A stretch of DNA of 64,000 nucleotides from Fonticula-like sp. SCN 57-25 (lineage: Eukaryota > Nucleariida > Rotosphaerida): the NCBI GenBank assembly GCA_001724245.1, contig MEDX01000002.1:1-64000 (forward strand), written 5' to 3'. Below, in pieces: positions 35,002 to 45,275 of the stretch. The notes under the pieces were generated by a model. That model did not search any database. It was not told the DNA's origin and saw only the letters and a list, made by a program, of their open reading frames with translations. Numbering within the stretch: the first letter of the stretch is position 1; each line of letters begins with the position of its first letter. Both the position numbers and the translations under genes were made by a program.

Positions 35002-37264
35002 ATGTCGCTCAAGCGCGCGCGCGATGACGACTCGTCGAGCGGCCGCGATGCACCGCCGAGTGCATCTCAGGCGTCGTCGGACCCGCGGCCCGTGTGCTAT
35101 TATGACCCCGGATGCACGCGGCAAAACTTGATGCATTTCGCGGATTTCCGGCATCCCGCGCTCGAAGCGCAACAGGCGCGCGAACTCGGGCTTGCCGATC
35201 ATGTTGACGCGCGCCCTTCGGCATCGAATGAGCCGATAGACGTTGACGCGCTTCCCTCAAGCAAGCCTACGGCGAGCGCGAGCAGCACACCAAACGCCCG
35301 AACTGTCTTTGTGTTTCGCCTCAATCGCGTCCGGCTTGTGCCTGCTTCAGCCAACGCCGATACATGGTCGATCCAGGTTCGCCGAGCGGCATCCCCTTGT
35401 ATCATTCTCTCTTTACTGACCAATATGCCTTTCCAGGATTTGATACACGGCGACATTGACGAAGCGATTCTGAGCAACTTTGAAGTCGATCTCGCCTGGC
35501 TCTACGATCGCGTCCCCCTTCTCCGCCGCATCCGCAAAGTAACTCTCCTTCACGGCCTCGGCCAGGACGGCGCCGCCCACCTCGAGCGCACGCGCGCCCC
35601 TAACATGACACTCTACGCCCCTCAGCCTCTCCCCTACGGCACGCACCACTCCAAGGTGATCCTTCTCGTGTACGCCGCCGGCATCCGCGTCGTCGTCTGC
35701 ACGGCCAACTTTGTAGAGTCCGACTGGGAATTAAAGACAGAAGCAATTTGGGCGCAGGATTTCCCGCGCAAAACTGACATGAACGCCGCCGAATCGTCTT
35801 TTGAACGCGACCTCGTGGCCTATTTTCGCGCCACGCGCTCTTTTGACACGTCAATTCTGCGTCGATTCGACTATAGTCGCGCCACCGCCGAGCTGGTACA
35901 AACTAGACATTACATATAATTTTGCCACGTGGATGCTAAAGTAGACTTTTCTTTAGGTCGGGTCGACGCCAGGTACCCACGTGGCCGAGTATAAGAACAT
36001 GTGGGGCCACGCCAAGCTTCGTCAGCTGCTCGCGCGGGAAACAGTCCCGGCCGAATTTTCCCGCGGTACGTCTCTTTTTCGCCCCTTTTTAATACCAGAA
36101 ATTGTCTCACGCATAACAGCGCCCGTTGTGTGTCAATTTTCGTCTCTCGGAGCACTGACCGAAAAGTGGATCGACGAGATGCTCGCATCGTTCACGGCCG
36201 GCGCAGGATCACTTCCATCAAGGTACGAAATGTCTCTGATTGGCTGATTCTGACAGCCCTGTCACAGCCCTGTACGCATGCAACTTGTCTTTCCGACCGT
36301 GGAAAGTGTCCGTTGTTCAACTGAAGGGTATTTGGGTGGCTGCTCTATTCCGGTGCAGAGCAAGAATCACAAGCCATTCATGCGCGCATTCAGGGGGGTA
36401 CGTGGCCACGTGGACGACTGTGTCACGTGGATGATATGATTGTGTAGATGATATATTTGTCTTGTTTATGTAGATATATTCTCTATCTATTCATATCTAT
36501 CTCGTCCATGTAGATATCTATGTCTTTTGACCATATTTGTGTGATATACACATGATAGATATACATCCCTCTATCCACGTGGACATATGTAGATATATTT
36601 CTCTATCATGTTTTCTCTTCTCTTACCACGTGGCCACTGACTTCCTTATTAGGCCGACATGTATCATCACTGGGACGGCGGCGACGGCACTATTGGCGGC
36701 GCCCAACACCGCGCCCGCAGTTTACCCCATATCAAAACATATACACGCTTCTCCCCTACCCACCCCAACCACGTGGCCTACGCCCTTGTAACATCAAGTA
36801 ATCTCAGCAAGGCCGCGTGGGGCGAACTTCAAAAGAATAATTCACAGCTCTCTATTCGATCATATGAGTTGGGCGTGCTTATTCATCCAAAGAGATTTGC
36901 TGACAATATTGGCGCGCTTTCTTTTTCATTGACACGTGACCGGCCGCTTTTTCCCACGTGGTTGGAAGGGTTAACTGCCAATGACATCGAAGAAGGCATG
37001 TTTACTGCTGCTGATATGGGTCAAGGTACAATATGTGGTCACGTGAGAAAAGGTAATACTGACCACGTGGATATAGGTACATCATCATCATCATCGTCGT
37101 CATCTGGCCACGTGGGTAAGGTGAGGTTGATTGCGCCGTTTCCTTATTCGCTGCCGCCGAGGCCGTATTTGGCGGGAGATGTGCCGTGGGCAGTTGATGC
37201 GATATATGAAAGGGCGGATGCGAGGGGGAAAAAATGGCCACAAGCATTGCAGGAAATGATGTGA
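35002..37264 (+). CDS. TDP1: tyrosyl-DNA phosphodiesterase 1 with N-terminal PBZ zinc finger
   Basis: Exons: 35002-35376, 35437-35895, 35957-36065, 36120-36222, 36268-36397, 36653-37264; 595 aa. Repairs stalled topoisomerase I by hydrolysing 3'-phosphotyrosyl bonds. Both HKD half-sites are present: THHSKVILLVYAAGIRVVVC, and HIKTYTRFSP with LVTSSNLSKAAWG. Other family blocks: VVCQFSSLGAL, LVFPTVESVRCSTEGY, QLSIRSYELGVL. Residues 32-51 (C32, C38, H45, H51; C-x5-C-x6-H-x5-H, ending HP) form a PBZ poly(ADP-ribose)-binding finger as in APLF, linking the enzyme to PARP signalling. The acceptor of exon 5 is the second of two nearby AGs, chosen because it alone keeps frame. The locus is packed with CACGTG. 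Confidence 0.93.
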
Positions 37265-37436
37265 ACGTGAATAATTATATTGTATAATGAAGTAGATAAT
37301 AAAGATATGTGGTATGTATTGTACAACTACTATGGATATTAACACGGATCTCGGGGACCATTCAATGGAAAAGGATATTACTCAAAGGAAAAGTGTCTTT
37401 CTGGCACAAACAACAAGACATATTGTACATTATAAC

Positions 37437-38071
37437 TTAGGAGAGGCCGACGGCCAAGCCGACAATGAGGCTCACGATGATGGCAAAGGGAAGCCACGTG
37501 CGCAAAAAGCCCGACACACTACAGAAAGTCAGTCAACAACACACACTTTCCTTTTCGTACCCAGTGTAGCTGCCCATGAAGAACATGCCGAATGCGAGAA
37601 TCACCATATTCCACCGCCCAAAGTTGTTGTAGCGCATCGCATTAAGGCAGTGAGCCACGTGGTTGTGGCAGTTGTCCCAGCACAGGATGTGCTGCGGCAT
37701 GTGTCAGCACTGATGCCTGCCCCGCATCAAAATAGACGCACCATGCGCTTGTTGTAGACATCCTTGCCCTGCATCACGGCAGAGTCCCACTCTTCGCCGC
37801 GAATCTTGCTTGTGTCGAGCTGCCAGTAGCGAGCCGGCGGGCCAAGCATCATGTCGCCGACGCCGACATGATACGGGCCCTGAAAGTCGGTGATCACGCC
37901 GGTCGACGTCGCGATGCCAATATGGCCAATAAACGGAAGCAGCCACCTAAACAATAAAATAATCAATTTCACTCTTTGTTTTTCTCGTGCGCACGTTATT
38001 AAGGGAAGCGGAGTCCACACGAGCGCGTAGCGGAAGCGCGGGTCGCCCGCCATCCGGCCCTGCTCGATCAT
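37437..38071 (-). CDS. TMEM222: TMEM222/RTE1-family membrane protein
   Basis: Exons (minus): 38071-37995, 37946-37742, 37691-37561, 37518-37437; 164 aa. Conserved core: [53 protein letters not shown], then ILCWDNCHNHVAHCLNAMRYNN with the family's Cys/His cluster. Hydrophobic helices WNMVILAFGMFFMGSYTG and WLPFAIIVSLIVGLAVGLS close the protein. The plant homologue RTE1 modulates ethylene receptors at the ER/Golgi; the animal function is little known. Its ATG (38071-38069) overlaps, on the other strand, a potential ATG of the deformylase gene. Confidence 0.93.
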
Positions 38072-38085
38072 GGCGGTCAACAGAT

Positions 38086-38124
38086 GCAAACTGCAAACTG
38101 ACTCGCATCGCAAACTGCAAACTG
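38086..38124. repeat. two copies of GCAAACTGCAAACTG, 24-bp period
   Basis: Copies at 38086-38100 and 38110-38124, directly upstream of the preferred deformylase ATG at 38130. Could be a promoter element or part of a longer N-terminus. GATGCAAACTG also occurs near 28147, upstream of PTRHD1. Confidence 0.55.
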
Positions 38125-38129
38125 GCGTC

Positions 38130-38759
38130 ATGTCGCTGGCGGGGATCAGCGCGCAGCTTGCGCAGCGCCTGCGGCTTGCGTCGCCGGCAAAGCTACCCAA
38201 GATCCTTCTGGCAGGCGAGCCCATGCTGCTCCAGCGCTGCGCACCTGTTGATGCGGCGTTTCACGCTTCGGACGAGTTTGAGAACCTCGTCCGCTCGATG
38301 AAGGCCGTCATGGACGATGGCGACAATGCGATGGGCATTGCGGCGCCGCAGGTCGGCACGGCGGTCCAGGTGATCGCGATCCAGTACAAGGACGCGTGGC
38401 GCGTCGAGGGCGAGGCGGCGTCGGCGCTTCCGCTCACCTTCCTCGTCAACCCCACGTGGCGCGCGACATCCAAGCTCATCTCGCACGAGTTTGAGGGATG
38501 CCTCTCGATCCCCGGCGTGACGGCCGTCGTGCCGCGCTCGGTCGACATCGCCGTCGAGGCGCTGGACCTGGACATGAAGCCGATCAAGCTGCTTTTGCAG
38601 GGCTGGCCGGCGCGCGTCCTCCAGCACGAGGCCGACCACCTCGAGGGGCGCCTCTACGTCGAGCGCATGCTCCCGCGCTCGTTCCGGTTCACGTCCAACG
38701 CGCATCACCCGCTCCCGGACGACCTTTTTGCGCGCAAGCCGCGCCCGGGACGCGCCTAA
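38130..38759 (+). CDS. peptide deformylase
   Basis: Single exon, 209 aa from the ATG at 38130. Removes N-formyl groups from nascent mitochondrial (or plastid) proteins. All three metal/catalytic motifs are present: motif 1 MGIAAPQVG at about residue 68, motif 2 FEGCLSIPG with the Cys ligand, motif 3 QHEADHLEG with the HExxH ligands and catalytic Glu. The N-terminus (SLAGISAQLAQRLRLASPAKL) is Arg/Ser/Leu-rich with no acidic residue before E30, so an organelle presequence is likely. An in-frame ATG at 38070 would add 20 residues encoded by a repeat. Deformylases are found in animals, plants and many protists but generally not in fungi. Confidence 0.95.
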   Translation: MSLAGISAQLAQRLRLASPAKLPKILLAGEPMLLQRCAPVDAAFHASDEFENLVRSMKAVMDDGDNAMGIAAPQVGTAVQVIAIQYKDAWRVEGEAASALPLTFLVNPTWRATSKLISHEFEGCLSIPGVTAVVPRSVDIAVEALDLDMKPIKLLLQGWPARVLQHEADHLEGRLYVERMLPRSFRFTSNAHHPLPDDLFARKPRPGRA

Positions 38760-38906
38760 ACATACCTTTTTGTGAATGATTCGTGTACACTAGCAAAATA
38801 AACTATTTGAAACACATGTATATTTCGGATCGGATGCTGGTGTGAACACTGGCATTGACCGACCACAAACCATAAAAAATCACTCATTTGTCGCCGACCG
38901 CCTGCC

Positions 38907-40198
<1,292 letters not shown>

Positions 40199-40232
40199 TC
40201 TTGTTGACGGACCAACTGCTGACAGCGCACAA

Positions 40233-40270
40233 TGTCGGTTTTGGTCGGTTTAGTAGGTCTCGGTCGGTTT
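40233..40270. promoter_or_regulatory. repeated GTCGGTTT in the PGGT1B/MRPS17 promoter
   Basis: Copies of (G)GTCGGTTT at about 40234, 40243-40251 and 40262-40270; reverse complement AAACCGAC. The same core lies upstream of ETFB and of QCR9. Confidence 0.45.
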
Positions 40271-40405
40271 GGGTCTGGCTCAAGTCGGGTAGGGTTGGTT
40301 TCACTCTACAGATTGGACGGTTGATTCGCAGTGAATTCCTAAGTAATCTTTCAAGAGTAAAGGAAGCGACGAAGCGTGATTCCCGCTTTCGCCTGCGCCG
40401 CCACG

Positions 40406-40841
40406 ATGCCTCGCCTCCAGCTGCTCGGCCGCGTGATCGGGACGGCTATGCAAAAGACCGCCAAGGTGCAAGTGGACCGCTACGCCATGCACCCTCTCTA
40501 CAAAAAGGTGCGTTTTCGCTGTTTATTTCATTATTGCCGCGGCAATGCTGCGCACTTTTTCCCTTGATTTCTAACCGGCCGCGACCAGATCGTCCGCCAC
40601 ACAAAAAACTACCTGGCGCACGACCCTGAGAGCAAATGCCTCGTGGGCGACGTCGTCAAGATTGAAGAGTTGTCGCAGAAGGTCAGCAAGCGGAAAGGTA
40701 CGTCTTTTTTTCTTTTCTCTTCTTTTCATGAGTCGTTCCCTAACGGCCCATGCAGCTTTCCAGGTGATTGAGATCGTCAAGCCAGTACCCAAGTACGTCG
40801 ATGCCACCACCAATAAGATGTACACGCCATACAGCATGTAG
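40406..40841 (+). CDS. MRPS17: mitochondrial ribosomal protein uS17m
   Basis: Exons: 40406-40507, 40589-40697, 40756-40841; 98 aa. OB-fold small-subunit protein. Blocks: LLGRVIGTAMQKTAKVQVDR, HPLYKKIVRHTKNYLAHDPE, CLVGDVVKIEELSQKVSKRK, AFQVIEIVKPVPK. These fit bacterial/mitochondrial S17. Upstream frame begins with GTG, so the ATG at 40406 is used. The basic N-terminus could itself target mitochondria. Confidence 0.94.
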
Positions 40842-41123
40842 AGCGGGGGGGCGTGTAGCCGCTTGCTTGTGCTTTCCTTATTACTTTGATAATTTGTCGC
40901 CGCCATGGGTGCGGGGGCGGAGGCCGGGGGTCGCTTTTCCCCATAAACAACAATTTGTATCATACTGCGTTGAATGAAGGTTAAACTATATACGTTATTG
41001 ACGCTTTTTGTGGCCATGTGTACTGTTGGCGCGTCCTTTTTTCAACTATTTATTATCCAATTGCGGTTTATATTATATAACTGTGGCAATTATGGCGTGA
41101 ACCAGATGGCATCATTGGCGAGA

Positions 41124-42089
41124 TCACTTGCTCTTGCTGTTCTCGTCGCCCTCGTGCTGCAGCGTACGCTGAAAGGAAAAAAGTGAGTGGCGCGCCACGA
41201 AAACAAGCGCGCGAACGCACCTTGAGCGTCGTGATCTCAGCATCGCGCTTGCGGATCTCGGCCAGCGCCTCATCGTGGGCGCGCTTGGTGTTGGCGGCCT
41301 GCTGCTTGAGCGTGTCGATCTCGGTCTGGAGAAGCGCGCGCGCAGACTCTGACTCTTGGAGCTGCACGAGGGCGTTAGACAAAAGAGAAAGAAAAAGGGA
41401 AGGGAGGCGGACCTGGGCCTGGATCTCGGCCGCCTCGACGGGGGTCGCGCGGTTCCTGAGGCTATTATTGAAAAAATATGTTAGAAAAACACGGTAAATT
41501 ACAATAAAACTCAAGAAAATTCAATGAAAAGGACATTAAAAGACAAAAGATGCAAAAAAAACGTACCTCATTTCGGTGACGGCATGTGCGGTAAAGTGGG
41601 CAAGGAGGCGGTAAAGAACGCTAAGAAATTGTGAGCGACATTGCGTGCGCATCCCGCGTATCGTACAAGGCAAGGAAGAGACCAAAGCCGGTGAGGTACA
41701 CGTTGCGCTCGGCGTAGAAAAGGTTCGAGTACGGGTTGTACGCGCTCATGACGGCGACGGCGCCGGTGGCATTCGCCGCCTTGATCTTTGCCGTCTCCTT
41801 GTACGTCCTGTTGATGGCATCTAGTTCACCGCACGGTAAGCAAATGTATAATAACAGCTTATATTACAGGCTTTAAAAAAAAGAAGGAAAGAAGCGCACC
41901 CATGAACAAGAGGCCGATCAGGCCGAGGAGCACGACGATGCCCGTCGTTACGTACGCCGACACCTCGACGCGGCCGAGGCGGGCGAGGATGCGGTGGCGC
42001 AACGCACCGGGAAGCGGGACGACAAGGAAGAGGATGCCAAAGACCTCAATTCCGAGCACAATAAACGCGAGGTTATACATGAGCGACAT
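41124..42089 (-). CDS. BAP29/BAP31-like ER membrane protein
   Basis: Exons (minus): 42089-41900, 41820-41667, 41620-41567, 41461-41413, 41361-41221, 41168-41124; 210 aa. Three N-terminal membrane helices (MYNLAFIVLGIEVFGILFLVV, YVTTGIVVLLGLIGLLF, YLTGFGLFLALFVLYRLL) and a cytosolic coiled coil (LQESESARALLQTEIDTLKQ, RAHDEALAEIRKRDAEITTL), the architecture of BCAP31/Yet3. These act in ER protein sorting and quality control. The tail GDENSKSK is not a canonical KKxx retrieval signal. The RNVYLTGFGLFLAL block is the best match. Confidence 0.85.
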
Positions 42090-42581
42090 GGCGGCGAGGC
42101 GGCGATCCCAGGCGGCCGACCGTGACGTAGTGCAGGAGAAACGCACTTTGAATCCCCACACAGCCCCAGAGTCCGGGGTTGATTACGATTGTTTGGGGTG
42201 GATTCCATGGCAGACTTTGGACGGTTGATTGACTTCCACGTCAGATATAATCGAAAGGAAAAAAGAAGCTATTATGGACTTTTTAATAGTAAAAAACGAA
42301 AGAAACGCATAGTATTTATACTATAGTACGTAATTAATATAATATTATATGAAATTCGGAAGTGTTTTATTGTGTTGCAAGGCACACTCCTGCCCCGCAG
42401 CCAGCATGGGAAAGGACACTCATTGCAAAAGATAAGATAAAGTAAATAAAGAATAGAATAAAAAGAGATATCACGTAAGCGATCGTATTAGACAGACGCA
42501 AATAAGAAAAAAAGACAAGAAAAAATCATATTGGACAGTATCAAAGCACTTCAAACGAGCATGAAAAGCCGACGTGTGCGC
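42090..42581. other. intergenic region with a small GC island
   Basis: No gene seen. An AT-rich stretch is interrupted near 42373-42420 by a GC-richer segment bounded by TTGCAA and TTGCAA-like ends; a small RNA is possible but unsupported. Confidence 0.3.
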
Positions 42582-44949
42582 CTAGTACGCCTCGGCGGCG
42601 GTCGCGATGGCGATCACCGCGGCAAATGCAACGACAAGAAGTGAAGCGCCGACGGCGTGCGCGCTGCCCGCCTCGAGGCCGGCGTCATTGCCGGGGCTCG
42701 GGTCGAACGGGTTCGCATACAAGTGCACACCGGCCCAGTTGGCCATCTGTGAAAGTGAGGTAAAAGGAAAGTGAAAGGAAAGTGAAAGTAAAAGTAAAAT
42801 AAAGTAAAATAAAGCAAGAAAAGTAATATAAAGATAAGTAAACATATGTAAAAGATATGTAAAAGTAATGTAAAACAACGCAAAAGAAAAGAAAAGCATG
42901 TGTCAGCAAAGCACTTGCACTTCACCCATTCGTACGTTGAGCTTTCCCGCCGAAATATCCGACTTTAAAAAGTCCGTATCATAAGGCTTGAATGCCAACC
43001 GAAGCAGCTCAACGTCCTTGACGAGCGACGCAAACAGCGGCGTGTTGCGCGTGTCGCCCGCATTCGCCGAAAAGTAGTACTGATTGCCATTCAGCTCAAT
43101 CGGCACAACAGAAGACGGCTGTGATTGGTCAGTAAAAGTCAGTAAATATTTTTCAACCAATCAAAATGCGGCATTCCGTACCTGGACCAGGGACGAGATG
43201 GGCCAAAAGTTGGGAAAGATGCCGCCATCATCCTGCGAAAGATCGCGCGGATCGTTGAGCGGGTAGCCGTGCCAGTGCGTTCCGAACGACCCCGTGGCCG
43301 TGATGGCGCGCGCCTCGATGTCGAGTGCGAGGAATGCGTTCTGTGTCGGGAGCAGCACGTGGACGATGTTGCTCGATGTGTTGGAGCTAAAGATGATGCG
43401 CGTCGGCTCGAGCTCGGTGCCAGTGTCCTTGGTGTCGTAGAGGGCAATGCCAATGTCGAGGAAGATGTTGTCCATGGAGACGATTTCGACGTCGGCATCG
43501 ACGAGGACTTGTGCGACGGGGTAGAACAGGCCATTGTTGGTCAGCTGGATGATGGCCACAGAGCCCTATTGAAATTGTTAGAAGCAGGAAATTGGCCGGA
43601 AAAAAAGTGCATCAAAAACAGCCAAAAATCACACGCAATGTCTCAAAATTACCAGAAAATTACCAGAAAATGACACAATATGACACAAAATGCAGCAACA
43701 TTACCACAAATGCAACCATTCTACCACAAAAACTACCCAAAAACTACCAAATTTTCTCCGTACCGGCGGGTCGATGCTGTTTGTCGCGTTGGCAACATCA
43801 TAATAAGCGCGCCCAGAATTGCACACGACAAGGAAACGGCGATCAGCAGTAAAGTCGACCGACGTCGGCCCCGCCCCCACCGTCAAAATCCGGAACACAG
43901 TCAACGTCGGCAAGTGCACAAACACAAGCTTACCGCGCGCCACCCCCTGCTCCGCACACGTGGCCTCAAGCGACGTATTGCACGGCGTCACGGCCACCAC
44001 AAGCACCTCATCGAGCGACGAAACCGCCGACGGCCACCCGCCGAGCGCCGCCGTGTCAATCGAAGCATTGACAACAGTCGTCCCCGAGCGCACAACGTGA
44101 ACTTTTTGCTCAATGCCAGAGGCGAAAAAGAGGTCGCCGGTGGCCACGTGGCGGTGCACGGCGTGGAAGCCCGGCACGCCGACGACGAGCGGCGCAAAGC
44201 GGATGGTGCTGGCGAGCGAGGGGGTCTCGATGGCGCCGTCGATGCGGCCGGCGGGGGTGAGGGCGGCGGCGCCGTTCGAGATCGCGACAGAGTAAAAGAC
44301 GGCGGTCGAGCTCAGCGAAAAGGACGCAATGAGCGTGCCGGTCGCGGAAGAGTTGTCGGAAGAGGGGACAAAGAAGAGGTCGACGAGGCCGTAGTCGCCG
44401 ACGGCGGCTTTGGTGAAGCTGCTGAATTGGGGGGCGAGCGTGCCGTCGATCGTGTACGCCTGGGGAAAAAGTGAGAAAAAGAGCGTTAAAAACAGGGTTA
44501 ACCAGCAAAAAATGGCACAAAAAAGTGTCTCGTACGATGATGGCGCTGATGGTGCGCAGGCCGACAAAGAGAAAAGTGGATTCGCCGATGACGGCGGTGG
44601 CGAGCGCGTAGGGCTGCGGCCCGTAGAGGAGGCTTGTGGAATCGAATCCGCCGGCGAGCAGCTCATCCTGCACTTCCTGCGGGAGCGACGAGCCGTTGAG
44701 CAGCTGCTGGATCTCGCTGAGCGTGTAGCCCTGGCTGTTGTAGTAGCTCGCGGCGTGCGTCGCGACGAGCGTCGAGATGTCGTTGGCGCTGTCCCATACT
44801 TCGGTCTTGAGATCGCCGCTCCAGAGGGAGACGGAGCGCGCGCCGTAAAAGTAGAGCGCGTCGTACGTCGTGTCGTTGTTTGACTGCGCGAGGGAAGCCG
44901 ACGCGAGCGCGGCGAGCAAAAGCGCCGCTAGGATGCCGCCGGGCCGCAT
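42582..44949 (-). CDS. uncharacterised secreted or GPI-anchored beta-propeller-like protein
   Basis: Exons (minus): 44949-44536, 44459-43764, 43565-43182, 43118-42936, 42746-42582; 613 aa. Signal peptide residues 1-21 (MRPGGILAALLLAALASASLA). The body has repeated beta-strand blocks with many NxS/T sequons (SNNDTTYD, SDNSSATG, CNTSLEA, NATNSI), e.g. VLVVAVTPCNTS, VFVHLPTLTVFRILTVG, RFLVVCNSGRAYYDVA, IVHVLLPTQNAFLALDI. This is propeller-like and similar in feel to 'choice-of-anchor' proteins. The C-terminus is a hydrophobic stretch reaching the last residues (GASLLVVAFAAVIAIATAAEAY) after small residues, which fits GPI-anchor addition better than a TM helix with tail. Family unknown. Confidence 0.7.
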
Positions 44950-45275
44950 GGCGCGAAGCTGTGGGAGCAGATCGGGATGCAGGATGGGCAAGGCGGAAGC
45001 GACGCTCAAAACAGATGAGCGCATCAGGAGTGGCCACGGGTAAGGCAGCGAGGGGCGAAGGTCTCACCCTCCGCGAGGAGGCGCCGCTTTCATCAAGGCT
45101 ATCCAAAGACACTCCTGACCATCACGCGCGAGGAGGCGAACCGATAGGGGAAAGACACGTATGATGAGTCAGCGTTTGATCTTTTTCCCGCGCGTTTTTG
45201 CGACATTTTTGGCATTTTTGATCTTGTATTGTACACATCATCGTCATCAAAACAGAAATGGAAAGCAGGCTGAGC
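44950..45275. other. intergenic region downstream of CARS
   Basis: GC-rich but no supported gene. A GTAAGC donor-like site overlaps the CARS stop, so an alternative short 3' exon of CARS ending near 45100 cannot be excluded. Confidence 0.35.

Noticed and set aside
42373-42420. GC island in AT-rich DNA as a tRNA or small RNA gene
   Set aside because: No cloverleaf, anticodon arm or A/B box found; the stem is weak. No tRNA or rRNA gene was found anywhere in the window.
43680-45024. Long overlapping frames on both strands around the GPI-type protein
   Set aside because: Only one minus-strand frame carries a signal peptide, consistent phases and splice sites; the others are shadows.
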